64,000 nucleotides of DNA from RH-AL1 sp965277735. GTDB taxonomy: Bacteria; Pseudomonadota; Alphaproteobacteria; Rhizobiales; Beijerinckiaceae. This document shows, one piece after another, positions 17,240-25,675 of this stretch. The position numbers were made by a program, and so were the translations under genes. The stretch lies in NCBI GenBank assembly GCA_965277735.1, contig CBDIDO010000003.1, positions 2,542,001 to 2,606,000 of the forward strand. Reading direction: 5' to 3'. Each line of letters begins with the position of its first letter. The first letter of the stretch is position 1. A model generated the notes under the pieces. That model did no database searches, had not been told where the DNA came from, and saw nothing but the letters and a program-made list of their open reading frames with translations.

Positions 17240-17689
17240 ATGAGCCTGCATTACGCCACCGATCTCGATATCAAGCGCCTCGCCGAGGCCGTGCTCGACC
17301 GCAGCCTGCCTAAGGCGCAGTGGACGCATGCCGCGCATTTCGCCACGGCGATCTGGCTGACGCGGCACCGTCCCGACTGGGTGCTGCCGCAGCGGATGCC
17401 CGACATCATCCGCGCCTACAACGAGGCGAAGGACACGCCGAACACCGACGCGGGCGGCTATCATGAGACCATCACGCTGGCCTCGCTCGAAGCCGCGCGG
17501 ATATTTCTCGACGCGTCCGATCCCGCCGAGCCGATCCACCTCGTGGTCGATCGGCTGATGGCCTCCCGCCTCGGCGATCCGGGCTGGCTGCTCGCGCACT
17601 GGAGCCATGCGCGGCTGTTCAGCGTCGCGGCGCGCCGGTCCTGGGTCGCGCCCGACCTCGCGCCGCTCGGCCCTATTCCGAGAGCGTGA
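17240..17689 (+). CDS. Conserved hypothetical protein
   Basis: A 149-residue soluble protein (MSLHYATDLDIKRLAEAVLD). It has several conserved-looking aromatic/His clusters, QWTHAAHFATAIWLTRHRPD, GGYHETITLASLEAA and LLAHWSHARLFSVAA. The repeated THAAHF and HWSHARLF pattern is seen in small uncharacterised proteobacterial proteins; the His residues might bind metal but this is a guess. A purine-rich AAAGAGCCCCC precedes the start. The 3' end overlaps by 17 bases the end of the convergent secreted-protein gene. Confidence 0.65.
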   Translation: MSLHYATDLDIKRLAEAVLDRSLPKAQWTHAAHFATAIWLTRHRPDWVLPQRMPDIIRAYNEAKDTPNTDAGGYHETITLASLEAARIFLDASDPAEPIHLVVDRLMASRLGDPGWLLAHWSHARLFSVAARRSWVAPDLAPLGPIPRA

Positions 17690-18212
17690 TCATCCGGCCC
17701 ATGAAGCCGCAGGTGTCGGCGTCGATCACCTTCGACCCGCAGAGGCGCCCGATGACCCGGCGCGCCTCGCGCGTATCACGATCGCCGCGGGCGACGACGG
17801 CATGGTGGTGGACGGGATGCGCGGGCAAGACCGCGACGACGTGCCGATGCGGGCGCATCGGCGGAGCCGCGGCCTCGTGCATCGGCGCGGGTCCTGCCTC
17901 GGGTCGCGGCATCGGCTTGGCGCGGGCGACGCGCGGATGCGGCGCGGGGGCCGGCGCGCCGGCGTCGAAGGCGACCTTGCAGGCGGGGCTCAGCTTGGCG
18001 CGATGCGCGCGCATGCAGACCGTGGTGCGGCCGACGTCGGGGATCGTGTCCTGGCAGAGCCGGATCGCGTCGGGCGCGCAGGCCTCGCGCTGCTCCGGCG
18101 TGCCCTGCGCGAAGGCCGGCGGGCCGGCGAAACCGAACGCCGAAGCGACTAAAAGGGAGAGGGCCGCGGCGCGAGTCGTCGAGAAGGCTGCAGTCATCTG
18201 GTCCGCCATCAT
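17673..18212 (-). CDS. Secreted cysteine-motif protein
   Basis: A 179-residue protein with a signal peptide (ALSLLVASAFGFAGPPAFAQ, cleaved after AFA). It is followed by a four-cysteine module, EACAPDAIRLCQDTIPD then VCMRAHRAKLSPAC, that recurs in exported proteins of Hyphomicrobiales. The middle is a proline/alanine/histidine-rich linker (RPHRHVVAV, HPVHHHAVV), and the end carries two further cysteines (LCGSKVIDADTCGF). Start uncertain: ATG 18212, 18209 or 18197 all keep the signal peptide. Role unknown; the His-rich linker may bind metal. Confidence 0.7.
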   Translation of the reverse strand: MMADQMTAAFSTTRAAALSLLVASAFGFAGPPAFAQGTPEQREACAPDAIRLCQDTIPDVGRTTVCMRAHRAKLSPACKVAFDAGAPAPAPHPRVARAKPMPRPEAGPAPMHEAAAPPMRPHRHVVAVLPAHPVHHHAVVARGDRDTREARRVIGRLCGSKVIDADTCGFMGRMITLSE

Positions 18213-18294
18213 TCGAGGGTGTTGCCGGCTGTAACCCGCCGCGCGGCGCTTGGTTTGCCGCGGCACGCCGTCAACGAACAAAGACACCGCTGGC

Positions 18295-18759
18295 CTACGC
18301 GGATGGCCCCAGCAGCTCGTCGAGCTTGCGCTGCTCGCCCTCGGAGAGTGGCCGCGCCGGGTCGCGCGCGGGGCGGCGACGGGCGGCGAAGGCGATCGCG
18401 ATCCCGCCCGCGAGAATGACGAGCAGCGGCGTGCCCCACAGCAGCAGCGTCTGCGATTCGAAGGGCGGCTTGAGCAGGATGAACTGGCCGTAGCGCGACA
18501 CGAGATAATCGACGACCTGCTGGTCGGTGTCGCCGGACTCGAGGCGCTGGCGCACCAGGACGCGGATGTCGTGCGCGAGCGGTGCGTGGCTCTCGTCGAT
18601 CGACTCGTTCTGGCAGACGAGACAGCGCAACTCGGCGGAGACCGTGCGCGCCCGCGCCTCGAGCGCCGGGTCCTTCAGGATCTCGTCCGGCTCGACCGCG
18701 TGCGCTGGATGAGCAAGCGCGATCATTGCCAAAAGGGCAAAGCCGCAGGAGCGGAGCAC
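18295..18759 (-). CDS. ccmH: Cytochrome c-type biogenesis protein CcmH
   Basis: A 154-residue thiol-disulfide protein of the CcmH/CycL family, which keeps the CxxCH motif of apocytochrome c reduced for heme attachment. A signal peptide ends in HPAHA, followed by the defining redox motif LRCLVCQN and SIDESHAPLAHDIRVLVRQR, VVDYLVSRYGQFILLKPPF, and then one C-terminal membrane helix. The start chosen is GTG 18759, right before the signal sequence; longer upstream frames read through a palindromic repeat pair and are rejected. That repeat separates ccmH from ccmF by about 140 bases. Confidence 0.93.
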   Translation of the reverse strand: MLRSCGFALLAMIALAHPAHAVEPDEILKDPALEARARTVSAELRCLVCQNESIDESHAPLAHDIRVLVRQRLESGDTDQQVVDYLVSRYGQFILLKPPFESQTLLLWGTPLLVILAGGIAIAFAARRRPARDPARPLSEGEQRKLDELLGPSA

Positions 18760-18773
18760 CGAAGCAACAGTAG

Positions 18774-18886
18774 CCTCGTGGTGAGGAGGCAGAAGGCCGT
18801 CTCGAACCACGAGGCGGTCCCGCGATCGCGCCACCTGGAGCCCTCGTGGTTCGAGACGCGCCTGAAGGCGCTCCTCACCATGAGGG
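18774..18886. repeat. Palindromic repeat doublet (REP/BIME-like)
   Basis: Two related palindromic units in inverted orientation: 18774-18814 (CCTCGTGGTGAGG...TCTCGAACCACGAGG) and 18841-18886, whose reverse complement reads CCTCATGGTGAGGAGCGCC ... GTCTCGAACCACGAGG. Each unit has complementary ends and could fold, and the pair together could form a larger hairpin. The same sequence family is widely dispersed in Hyphomicrobiales genomes. It sits inside the ccm operon between ccmF and ccmH. Confidence 0.8.
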
Positions 18887-18899
18887 GGTTTAAGCCGGA

Positions 18900-20876
18900 T
18901 CATTCCGCCGGCACCGCGGCGGTGCGGGTGCGGCGCGCCCGCGCGGCGACGCCGAAGCGCAGCCGCCGGTCCGACAACGACAAGGCGCCACCGAGGCCCA
19001 TGACCAGCGCGCCGATCCAGATCAGCGTGACCAGCGGCTTCCAGAAGAGCTTCATGTCGACGCTCTTGGCGCCCTCCGCCGGATTGCCGATGCTGGCGTA
19101 GAACTGGCCGAGGTCATACGTGATGATCCCGGCCTCGGCACGCGGCATGGCGCGCAGCGTGTAGAAGCGCGACGCCGGCTCGACGGTCGCGATCAATGTG
19201 CCGCCGCGGCGGATCGTCGTGTGCGCGACGGTCGAAACGTAGTTGGGGCCGTTCTCGCGGGTGACGTCGTCGAGCGTCGCGGTGAAGGGACCGACGGTGG
19301 CGACATCACCGGGCTTCATGGAGAGGATGTTCTCCTGGCCCCAGCCGGCCGCAGCGAGGCCGAGCAGCGTCAGGCCGAGGCCGGCATGCGCGATCGCCGT
19401 GCCGTAGGCCGAGCGCGGCAGGCCGAGCGCGCGCGCCGGTGCATTCGCAAGGCCGCCGCCCGAGATCCGACGGAAGAGATCGAGCATCGAGCCGACGACG
19501 ACGAAGATTCCAAGCCCGGCGAAGCAATAGGACTTCGCCGGCGCGCCCTCGTAGAGCGCCAAGGCGAGGATCGCGACGAACCCGGCAAGGATCGCCACCA
19601 TCATCCGCTGCGCGGCGCCGAGCAGGTCGCCGCGCTTCCAGGCGAGCGACGAGCCGATCGGCATCGCGAGGAACACGGGGATCGTCAGCGGCACGAAGGT
19701 CGCGTTGAAGAACGGCGCGCCGACCGAGATTTTTTGGCCGGTGAACGATTCGAGCGCGAGCGGGTAGAGCGTCCCGACGAGCACGGTCGCGCAACCTGCC
19801 GTGATGAGCAGGTTGTTGAGCACCAGCGCGCCCTCGCGCGACACCGGCGCGAACAGGCCGCCCTGCCTGAGGCTGCCGGCGCGCCAGGCGAACAGCGCCA
19901 GCGAGCCACCGATGAAAAAGAACAGGATGACCAGGATAAAGAAGCCGCGCTTCGGGTCGGTCGCGAAGGCGTGCACCGAGGTCAGCACGCCCGAGCGCAC
20001 CAGGAAGGTGCCGACGAGCGAGAGCGAGAAGGCGAGGATCGCGAGGAAGATCGTCCAGACCTTGAGCGCCTCGCGCTTCTCCATCACGACGGCGGAGTGC
20101 AGCAGCGCGGTGCCGGCGAGCCACGGCATCAACGAGGCGTTCTCGACCGGGTCCCAGAACCAGAAGCCGCCCCAGCCGAGCGTATAATAGGCCCAGTACG
20201 AGCCCATCGCGATGCCGAGGGTTAGGAAAATCCACGCGATCAGCGTCCACGGCCGCACGAAGCGCGCCCAGGCGGCATCGACGCGGCCGGCGATCAGCGC
20301 GGCGGCGGCAAACGAGAACGTCATCGAGAAGCCGACGTAGCCGAGGTAGAGCAGCGGCGGATGGATCGCGAGGCCCGGGTCCTGCAGCAGCGGGTTGAGA
20401 TCCTGCCCCTGGATCGGCGGCGCCATCGTGCGGGTGAACGGGTCGGAGGTCAGCAGGATGAAGAGCAGGAAGGCCGAGGCGATCCAGCTCTGCACGCAGA
20501 GCACCAGGGCGCGCAGGTCGGCCGGCATGCCGCGCGAGGCGACCGCGACCGCGGCGGCGAAGATCGCGAGGATCATCACCCAGAGCAGCATCGAGCCTTC
20601 GTGGTTCCCCCACACGCCGGTGATCTTGTAGATCAAAGGTTTGGTCGAGGACGAGTTCTCGATCACATTGACGACCGAGAAGTCGGAGACGACGTGCGCA
20701 TAGACGAGCGCGCCGAAGGCGAGCGTCGTGAAGGCAAAGCCCATCAGCGCAGCGGAGGGCGCGACCGCGATCAGCCGGCCATCGCGGCGGATGTGGCCGA
20801 CGAGCGGCACGATCGAATTGACGAGCGCCAGGGCTAAAGCCAACACCAGCGCAAAATGGCCTGTCTCGACGATCAT
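18900..20876 (-). CDS. ccmF: Heme lyase CcmF
   Basis: A 658-residue multi-spanning membrane protein (about 15 hydrophobic segments) of the CcmF/CycK family, which with CcmH catalyses the attachment of heme to apocytochrome c in the periplasm. The tryptophan-rich heme-handling signature is present as GWGGFWFWDPVENASLMPWL, and the conserved periplasmic His segments surround it (GNHEGSMLLWV, AIHPPLLYLGYVG). The start overlaps the ccmE stop in ATGA. A palindromic repeat pair follows between this gene and ccmH. Confidence 0.97.
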   Translation of the reverse strand: MIVETGHFALVLALALALVNSIVPLVGHIRRDGRLIAVAPSAALMGFAFTTLAFGALVYAHVVSDFSVVNVIENSSSTKPLIYKITGVWGNHEGSMLLWVMILAIFAAAVAVASRGMPADLRALVLCVQSWIASAFLLFILLTSDPFTRTMAPPIQGQDLNPLLQDPGLAIHPPLLYLGYVGFSMTFSFAAAALIAGRVDAAWARFVRPWTLIAWIFLTLGIAMGSYWAYYTLGWGGFWFWDPVENASLMPWLAGTALLHSAVVMEKREALKVWTIFLAILAFSLSLVGTFLVRSGVLTSVHAFATDPKRGFFILVILFFFIGGSLALFAWRAGSLRQGGLFAPVSREGALVLNNLLITAGCATVLVGTLYPLALESFTGQKISVGAPFFNATFVPLTIPVFLAMPIGSSLAWKRGDLLGAAQRMMVAILAGFVAILALALYEGAPAKSYCFAGLGIFVVVGSMLDLFRRISGGGLANAPARALGLPRSAYGTAIAHAGLGLTLLGLAAAGWGQENILSMKPGDVATVGPFTATLDDVTRENGPNYVSTVAHTTIRRGGTLIATVEPASRFYTLRAMPRAEAGIITYDLGQFYASIGNPAEGAKSVDMKLFWKPLVTLIWIGALVMGLGGALSLSDRRLRFGVAARARRTRTAAVPAE

Positions 20877-21349
20877 CGCGCGGCCGCCTTCTCGGGCACG
20901 TAGGCCGGCATCGGCTCGCCTTCCTTCCAGACGCCCGACTTCTTCAACGCGTCGGCGACTTCCTTCGGCATGTAGCGCTCGTCGTGCTTGGCGAGCACGG
21001 AATCGGCGAGGAAGGTGCCGTTCTGCTCGACGGTACCTTCGACGACGGCGCCCTGCCCTTCGCGGAACAGGTCCGGCAGCAGGCCGGTGTAGGCGACCTC
21101 GACCTGGTGCTTCATGTCGGTGACGGCAAAATGCACGGTCTCGCCGTCGGCCTTCTTGAAGGAGCCCTTCTCGACGAGGCCACCGATGCGCAGCCGCGTG
21201 CCCGGCGCCGGCGCCTTGGCGAGATATTCGGTCGGCCCGTAGAAGAACACGATGGAATCGCGCAACGAATAGAGCGTGAGGCCGATCGCGCAGCCGAAGA
21301 TCGACAGCGCGGTGGCGATCAGCGCGAGGCGCTTCTTCTTGCGGGTCAC
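20873..21349 (-). CDS. ccmE: Cytochrome c maturation protein CcmE
   Basis: A 158-residue periplasmic heme chaperone anchored by one N-terminal helix (LIATALSIFGCAIGLTLYSL). It binds heme covalently through the His of LAKHDERYMP (His122, with the partner Tyr126), the exact family motif. The beta-barrel OB-fold segments RLRIGGLVEKGSF, VEVAYTGLLPDLFREGQGAV and VEGTVEQNGTFLADS precede it. The start is a GTG at 21349, four bases after the end of ccmI. Confidence 0.96.
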   Translation of the reverse strand: MTRKKKRLALIATALSIFGCAIGLTLYSLRDSIVFFYGPTEYLAKAPAPGTRLRIGGLVEKGSFKKADGETVHFAVTDMKHQVEVAYTGLLPDLFREGQGAVVEGTVEQNGTFLADSVLAKHDERYMPKEVADALKKSGVWKEGEPMPAYVPEKAAAR

Positions 21350-21353
21350 ACGC

Positions 21354-22484
21354 TCATCCTTTCAGCCCGAGCTCCTGCGCCAGATCGTCGAGACGCTTGG
21401 TCGCGGCGGAATCGCTCGCGAAGTTGCGCTTGGCGTCGCCGAGCGCGAGCTTCGCCTTGTCGGGTTCCTGAAGCACGCGATAGGCGCGCACAAGCCGCAG
21501 CCAGCCGTCGATGTCGTTGCCGTTGGACTTCAACCGGTCGGCGAGGCCGTCTACCATGCGGCGAATGAACGCCTGCTGCTTGTCCGGCGTCATCGCCGCG
21601 ACCTGCGCGGCCGCCGGCCCGCTCGGCATGCCGGGCGCCGCGCCGGGCGGTGCCGGCGCACCACCGTCGAGCTCGGCGAGATGGTTCTTTACCGTTGGCA
21701 CCCAGGCCGCGTCCGGCGGCGAGTTGGCAAGCAGCTTGGTCCAGATCGTCTTGGCCTTGGCCTTGTCACCGTCCTGCTGCGCGGCAAGCCCGAGGTAGAA
21801 GTTCGCGCGCGGCGCGGTGGGATCGAGCGCGGCCGCCTGCGTGAACGCCGCCTTGGCGTCGTCGTCGATCGTGCCGCCCTTGGCGAACACCTCGGCCTCG
21901 CCCAGCGCGCCCCAGCGGTCGGCCGAGGGTCCCATCAGCCGGATCTGGTTCTTGTAGGCGCGCGCGGCGTCGTCGAAACGGCCCAGACGCGTGTAGATCG
22001 GCGCGAGCACCTGCCAGCCCTTCGCCTCGTCGGGATGGGCGGCGATGTGCTGCTCTATCTTGGCGATCGCGGTCGGCAGATCCATCGTGGAGGCCGGCGC
22101 ATCGAGACGCGCCTGCAGCGGATCGTCCGGGATGCCCGGCGCGCCAATCTGCCAATAGAGACCGAGCGCAGCCACCGGGACGAGGACGAGCGTGGCGAGC
22201 GCCACCGCGCGCGTCGCCCAAGGCGAAGCGCTGCCGACATCCGTATCGGCGCGGCCCCGCGCGGCCATCAGCCGGCGCGCGGCCTCGTTGCGGGCGGTCA
22301 CGGCCTCGTCGGCACCGATCACGCCACGCGATACGTCGCGCTCGATCTCCGCCGTCTGCGCCTTGTAGAAGGCGACGTCGGCCTCGCGCGCGTCCGTCGT
22401 CGCCGGCGCACGCGACAGCGGCCAGAGGACGGCCAGCACGGCGAGCCCGGTGAGCAGCGCGAAGATGATCCAGATCGTAGCCAA
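21354..22484 (-). CDS. ccmI: Cytochrome c biogenesis protein CcmI
   Basis: A 376-residue protein of the CcmI/CycH family, an apocytochrome c chaperone. Two N-terminal membrane helices (IIFALLTGLAVLAVLWPLS and AVALATLVLVPVAALGLYW) flank the cytoplasmic RDVSRGVIGADEAVTARNEA region; a periplasmic tetratricopeptide domain follows (PDEAKGWQVLAPIYTRLGRF, ARANFYLGLAAQQDGDKAKA, GWLRLVRAYRVLQEPDKAKL). It starts at a TTG and is the first gene of ccmI-ccmE-ccmF-ccmH. Confidence 0.93.
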   Translation of the reverse strand: MATIWIIFALLTGLAVLAVLWPLSRAPATTDAREADVAFYKAQTAEIERDVSRGVIGADEAVTARNEAARRLMAARGRADTDVGSASPWATRAVALATLVLVPVAALGLYWQIGAPGIPDDPLQARLDAPASTMDLPTAIAKIEQHIAAHPDEAKGWQVLAPIYTRLGRFDDAARAYKNQIRLMGPSADRWGALGEAEVFAKGGTIDDDAKAAFTQAAALDPTAPRANFYLGLAAQQDGDKAKAKTIWTKLLANSPPDAAWVPTVKNHLAELDGGAPAPPGAAPGMPSGPAAAQVAAMTPDKQQAFIRRMVDGLADRLKSNGNDIDGWLRLVRAYRVLQEPDKAKLALGDAKRNFASDSAATKRLDDLAQELGLKG

Positions 22485-22589
22485 CAGCCGCCTTGCGTTC
22501 CGTCCCTGAAGTTTCCGCCGTTGCCCGGCGATCGCGGGCTCGTTCTAGACCGCGCCCCTCTGACGGAAAAGGCGGATTCTTGTCACGCG

Positions 22590-23009
22590 CTACTTGAAGC
22601 GCAGCGGGACCGTGAAGGACATGCTGTCGTCCGACAGACCGGCCGGCATCGGCGGGAACGGCGCGGCGCTCGCCAGCACCGCCACCGCCTGCTTGTCGAC
22701 CGCCGTATCGCCGGACGACTTGGCGACCTCCGACGAGACGAGATGCCCGTCGCGGCCGACGACGAAGCTCACCGCGACCGTCGCCGGCGCCTTGAGCGAC
22801 ATGTTCAGCATGGGCTTGCGGTCCTCGATGCGCGCGACGATCTCGCTGACCCAGAAGCCCTTCGGATCGCGCGCCGACGCCCGCGCCTCGGTCCGCGCCT
22901 TGCGCAACTCGTAGGTGGCAATGAGCGGCAGCGGCTCGTCCGCGCGCACCGGCCAAGCGGCGATCATGACGAGGCTCGCAAGCGCGAGGCGGCGAAAAGC
23001 GTGTCTCAT
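22590..23009 (-). CDS. TonB C-terminal domain protein, secreted
   Basis: A 139-residue protein with a signal peptide (LALASLVMIAAWPVRA) and a TonB-type C-terminal domain: ATVAVSFVVGRDGHLVSSEV, AVDKQAVAVLASAAPFPPMP and a terminal FTVPLRFK. There is no N-terminal membrane anchor or Pro-rich spacer of a true energy transducer, so it is probably a free or peripheral periplasmic relative. Start at ATG 23009. It is divergent from the zinc transporter operon and shares the intergenic region with its Zur-like box. Confidence 0.82.
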   Translation of the reverse strand: MRHAFRRLALASLVMIAAWPVRADEPLPLIATYELRKARTEARASARDPKGFWVSEIVARIEDRKPMLNMSLKAPATVAVSFVVGRDGHLVSSEVAKSSGDTAVDKQAVAVLASAAPFPPMPAGLSDDSMSFTVPLRFK

Positions 23010-23133
23010 CCTGCTGTCCAGACGGATCGAAGATCCGCGTGGCCTAGCACGATCTGCAGCCCGACGGCGGTGTGAGACCGGGCCGACCGGCGCTTCTCGA
23101 AGAACTGAAAACAAGGGCTTCTCGCCTTCGAGT

Positions 23134-23146
23134 GTTATGCTATAAC
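23134..23146. promoter_or_regulatory. Zur-like operator
   Basis: GTTATGCTATAAC is a perfect inverted repeat (GTTAT-GCT-ATAAC) 28 bases before the start of the substrate-binding gene of the metal transporter. It closely resembles alphaproteobacterial Zur boxes, and a zur-type gene closes the same locus at 25672-26130. It may also affect the divergent TonB-like gene. Confidence 0.75.
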
Positions 23147-23173
23147 GTTCCCATCCCTCGAACGGAGTAGCCC

Positions 23174-24046
23174 ATGCGCTCGATCCCCGCCGTCCTGCTC
23201 ACCGCCGTCGTCGCGCTGATTCCGCTGGCTGCGAGGGCCGAAGAGCCGATCCGCATCGTCGCCGCCGAGAATTTCTACGGCGATCTCGTGCATCAGATCG
23301 GCGGCGATCATGTCGCGGTGACGAGCATCCTCTCGAACCCGGACGAGGACCCGCATCTCTTCGAGACGAGCGCGTCGACCGCCAAGGACATCGCGAGCGC
23401 CAAGATCGTCGTCTACAACGGCGCCGATTACGATCCCTGGATGGGCAAGCTGCTGTCCGCCTCGAGCACCAAGCCGGCGACCGTCGTCGCCGCCGACCTC
23501 GTCGGCGCGAAGTCGGGCGACAATCCGCACCTCTGGTACAATCCCAAGACCTTCCCGGCGGTGGCGCAGGCGCTGGCGGACGATCTGAAGACCCTCGACC
23601 CGAGCCACGCGGCGGACTATGCGAAGAATCTCGAGGCCTTCGATGCCTCGTTCACCAAGGCGACCGCCGATGTCGATCCGATCAAGGCAGATCACAAGGG
23701 CGTCGTGGTGACGGCGACCGAGCCGGTGTTCGGCTACATGGCGCAGGCGCTGGGCTTCAAGATGCTGAACGAGCCGTTCCAGGTCGCGGTGATGAACAAC
23801 GCGGAGCCCTCCCCCTCGCAGGTGATCGCCTTCGAGAAGAGCCTGACCAGCGGCGAGGCCAAGATCTTGTTCTTCAACAAGCAGGTGACCGACAAGACGA
23901 CGACGCGGCTCCTCGACATCGCCAAGGCGCACAAGATGATCGTCGTCGGCGTCACCGAGACAATGCCGAAGGGCATGACGATCCAGTCCTGGTTCTCGGG
24001 CCAGCTCGACGAGATAAAGCACGACCTCGCCGGACGGACCATGTGA
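23174..24046 (+). CDS. znuA: Metal (zinc-type) ABC transporter substrate-binding protein
   Basis: A 290-residue periplasmic binding protein of the ZnuA/TroA (cluster 9) family with a signal peptide (VLLTAVVALIPLAARA). Metal-binding His residues are visible in DEDPHLFETS and SGDNPHLWYNPKTFP, and the linker helix and KPATVV region fit. The His-rich flexible loop of Escherichia ZnuA is absent, as in many alphaproteobacterial members, so manganese cannot be excluded by sequence; the upstream Zur-like box and zur gene favour zinc. Its stop codon overlaps the GTG start of the ATPase gene. Confidence 0.9.
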   Translation: MRSIPAVLLTAVVALIPLAARAEEPIRIVAAENFYGDLVHQIGGDHVAVTSILSNPDEDPHLFETSASTAKDIASAKIVVYNGADYDPWMGKLLSASSTKPATVVAADLVGAKSGDNPHLWYNPKTFPAVAQALADDLKTLDPSHAADYAKNLEAFDASFTKATADVDPIKADHKGVVVTATEPVFGYMAQALGFKMLNEPFQVAVMNNAEPSPSQVIAFEKSLTSGEAKILFFNKQVTDKTTTRLLDIAKAHKMIVVGVTETMPKGMTIQSWFSGQLDEIKHDLAGRTM

Positions 24047-24876
24047 GCCAAGCCCGAGCCGACGCTTTGTCCTTCGACCAAGTCGAGCTGAGCCTCGGCG
24101 GCCGTCGCATCCTCGACGGCGTCTCGTTTTCGATCCCGCAGGGCGCCTTCGTCGGCGTGCTCGGTCCGAACGGCGCCGGCAAGACCACCTTGATGCGCGC
24201 CGTGCTCGGCATCCTGCCGATCTCGGGCGGCGCCATCCGCGTGCTCGGCCGGGCACCGGCCCGCGGCGGCGCCGGCATCGGCTACGTGCCGCAGTTCCGG
24301 CGTGGCGCGGCGCAGCTGCGCCTCACCGGCTTCGACCTCGTCGTCGGCGCGGTGGCCGGCACCCGCTGGGGCTGGCCGTTCGCATCGCGAGCCGACCGTA
24401 TCGCCGCCGAGGCGGCGCTCGAGCGCGTCGGCGCCCGCGACCTCGCGCGACGCCCGATCGTCGAGCTGTCGGGCGGCGAGCGCCAGCGCGTGCTCGTGGC
24501 GCAAGCGCTGATCGGCAATCCGCGCCTGCTGCTGCTCGACGAGCCGCTCGTCAGCCTCGATCCGGCCGCGCAGCGCCACATCGTCGAGACCGTGAGGGAG
24601 GTGGCGCGGGCGGAAAACATCACCGTGCTGTTCTGCGCGCACGAGGTGAACCCGATCCTGCCGGCCGTGGACGAGGTGCTCTATCTCGGCAACGGGCAGG
24701 CCGCCGTCGGCCCGGTCGACGACGTCATCAACGACCAAGTCCTGACGCGCCTCTACGGGACGTCGATCCACGTGTCGCGCCACAACGGCCGCTATCACGT
24801 GATGGCCGAGGACGCGGAGTTCGACCACCACACCTGCTGCTCCGAGCAGGCCCCCTCCGAGCTCGCCGGCGCGTGA
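24043..24876 (+). CDS. znuC: Metal (zinc-type) ABC transporter ATP-binding protein
   Basis: A 277-residue ABC ATPase. Walker A is GPNGAGKTT, the Q-loop follows at YVPQFRR, the signature is LSGGERQRVLVAQAL, and Walker B is LLLLDEPLVSLDP with the switch His in FCAHEVN. The C-terminal tail is rich in His, Asp and Cys (DAEFDHHTCCSEQ), which could bind metal and is unusual for the ATPase subunit. GTG start at 24043 overlapping the stop of the binding-protein gene. Confidence 0.93.
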   Translation: MSQARADALSFDQVELSLGGRRILDGVSFSIPQGAFVGVLGPNGAGKTTLMRAVLGILPISGGAIRVLGRAPARGGAGIGYVPQFRRGAAQLRLTGFDLVVGAVAGTRWGWPFASRADRIAAEAALERVGARDLARRPIVELSGGERQRVLVAQALIGNPRLLLLDEPLVSLDPAAQRHIVETVREVARAENITVLFCAHEVNPILPAVDEVLYLGNGQAAVGPVDDVINDQVLTRLYGTSIHVSRHNGRYHVMAEDAEFDHHTCCSEQAPSELAGA

Positions 24877-24889
24877 ACCCTTTCGCCTC

Positions 24890-25675
24890 ATGAATCCGTT
24901 CGCTTACGACTTCATGCGCAACGCCTACTTGGCCTGCGCCATCGTCTCGCTCGTCGCCGGCGCCGTCGGCTATTTCCTGGTGCTGCGCGGCGAGACCTTT
25001 GCCGGCCATGCACTCGCCCACGCCGGCTTTCCCGGCGCGACGGGGGCGGTGCTGATCGGCGTGTCGCCGTTCGTCGGGCTGACGGCCTTCACCATCGCGG
25101 CCGGGATCGGCATCGGGCTGCTCGGCGAGAAGGCGCAGCGCGATGTCGCGATCGGCGTCGTGCTCACCGCCTCGCTCGGCCTCGGCTTGCTGTTCCTGCA
25201 TTTTTACACGGCCTATGCCTCGCTCGCGACGAACATCCTGTTCGGCAACGTGCTCGGCATCGATCCCGGGACGGTGAAGCTGCTGTTCGCGCTCGGCCTC
25301 GGCTCGCTCGCGGCGCTGGCGGCGATCGCCCGGCCGCTGCTCTTCGCGAGCCTGCAGCCGGAGCTCGCCGAGGCGCGCGGCGTCCGCCAGGACGTAACCT
25401 CCGCGCTGTTCATGACGATCGTCGCGATCTCGACCGCCGAAGCGATCCAGATTGTCGGCGTGCTGCTCGTCTTCGCGCTGATGGTAGCCCCGGCGGCCAG
25501 CGCCAGCCGGCTGACGCGCACGGTGGGGTCGGGCGTCGCTTTGGCCATGGCGATCGCGCTGGCGGTGGCCTGGACGAGCCTCACGCTCGCCTTCTACACC
25601 GACTGGCCGACCAGCTTCTGGATCACGACGCTCGGCGCAACGGCCTATCTCGGCAGCCTGGCGATGGGACGTTAG
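24890..25675 (+). CDS. znuB: Metal (zinc-type) ABC transporter permease
   Basis: A 261-residue permease of the ABC-3 family with about eight membrane helices. Family-typical stretches are VLRGETFAGHALAHAGFPGA near the N-terminus and ISTAEAIQIVGVLLVFALMV with PAASASRLTRTV, the cytoplasmic loop that contacts the ATPase. It starts 13 bases after the ATPase gene. Its stop codon overlaps the end of the convergent zur gene by four bases. Confidence 0.92.
   Translation: MNPFAYDFMRNAYLACAIVSLVAGAVGYFLVLRGETFAGHALAHAGFPGATGAVLIGVSPFVGLTAFTIAAGIGIGLLGEKAQRDVAIGVVLTASLGLGLLFLHFYTAYASLATNILFGNVLGIDPGTVKLLFALGLGSLAALAAIARPLLFASLQPELAEARGVRQDVTSALFMTIVAISTAEAIQIVGVLLVFALMVAPAASASRLTRTVGSGVALAMAIALAVAWTSLTLAFYTDWPTSFWITTLGATAYLGSLAMGR

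Noticed and set aside
21276..23075. 599-codon open frame on the plus strand opposite ccmI and ccmE
   Set aside because: Composition artefact: Arg-rich, no domain, while ccmI and ccmE on the minus strand are clear.
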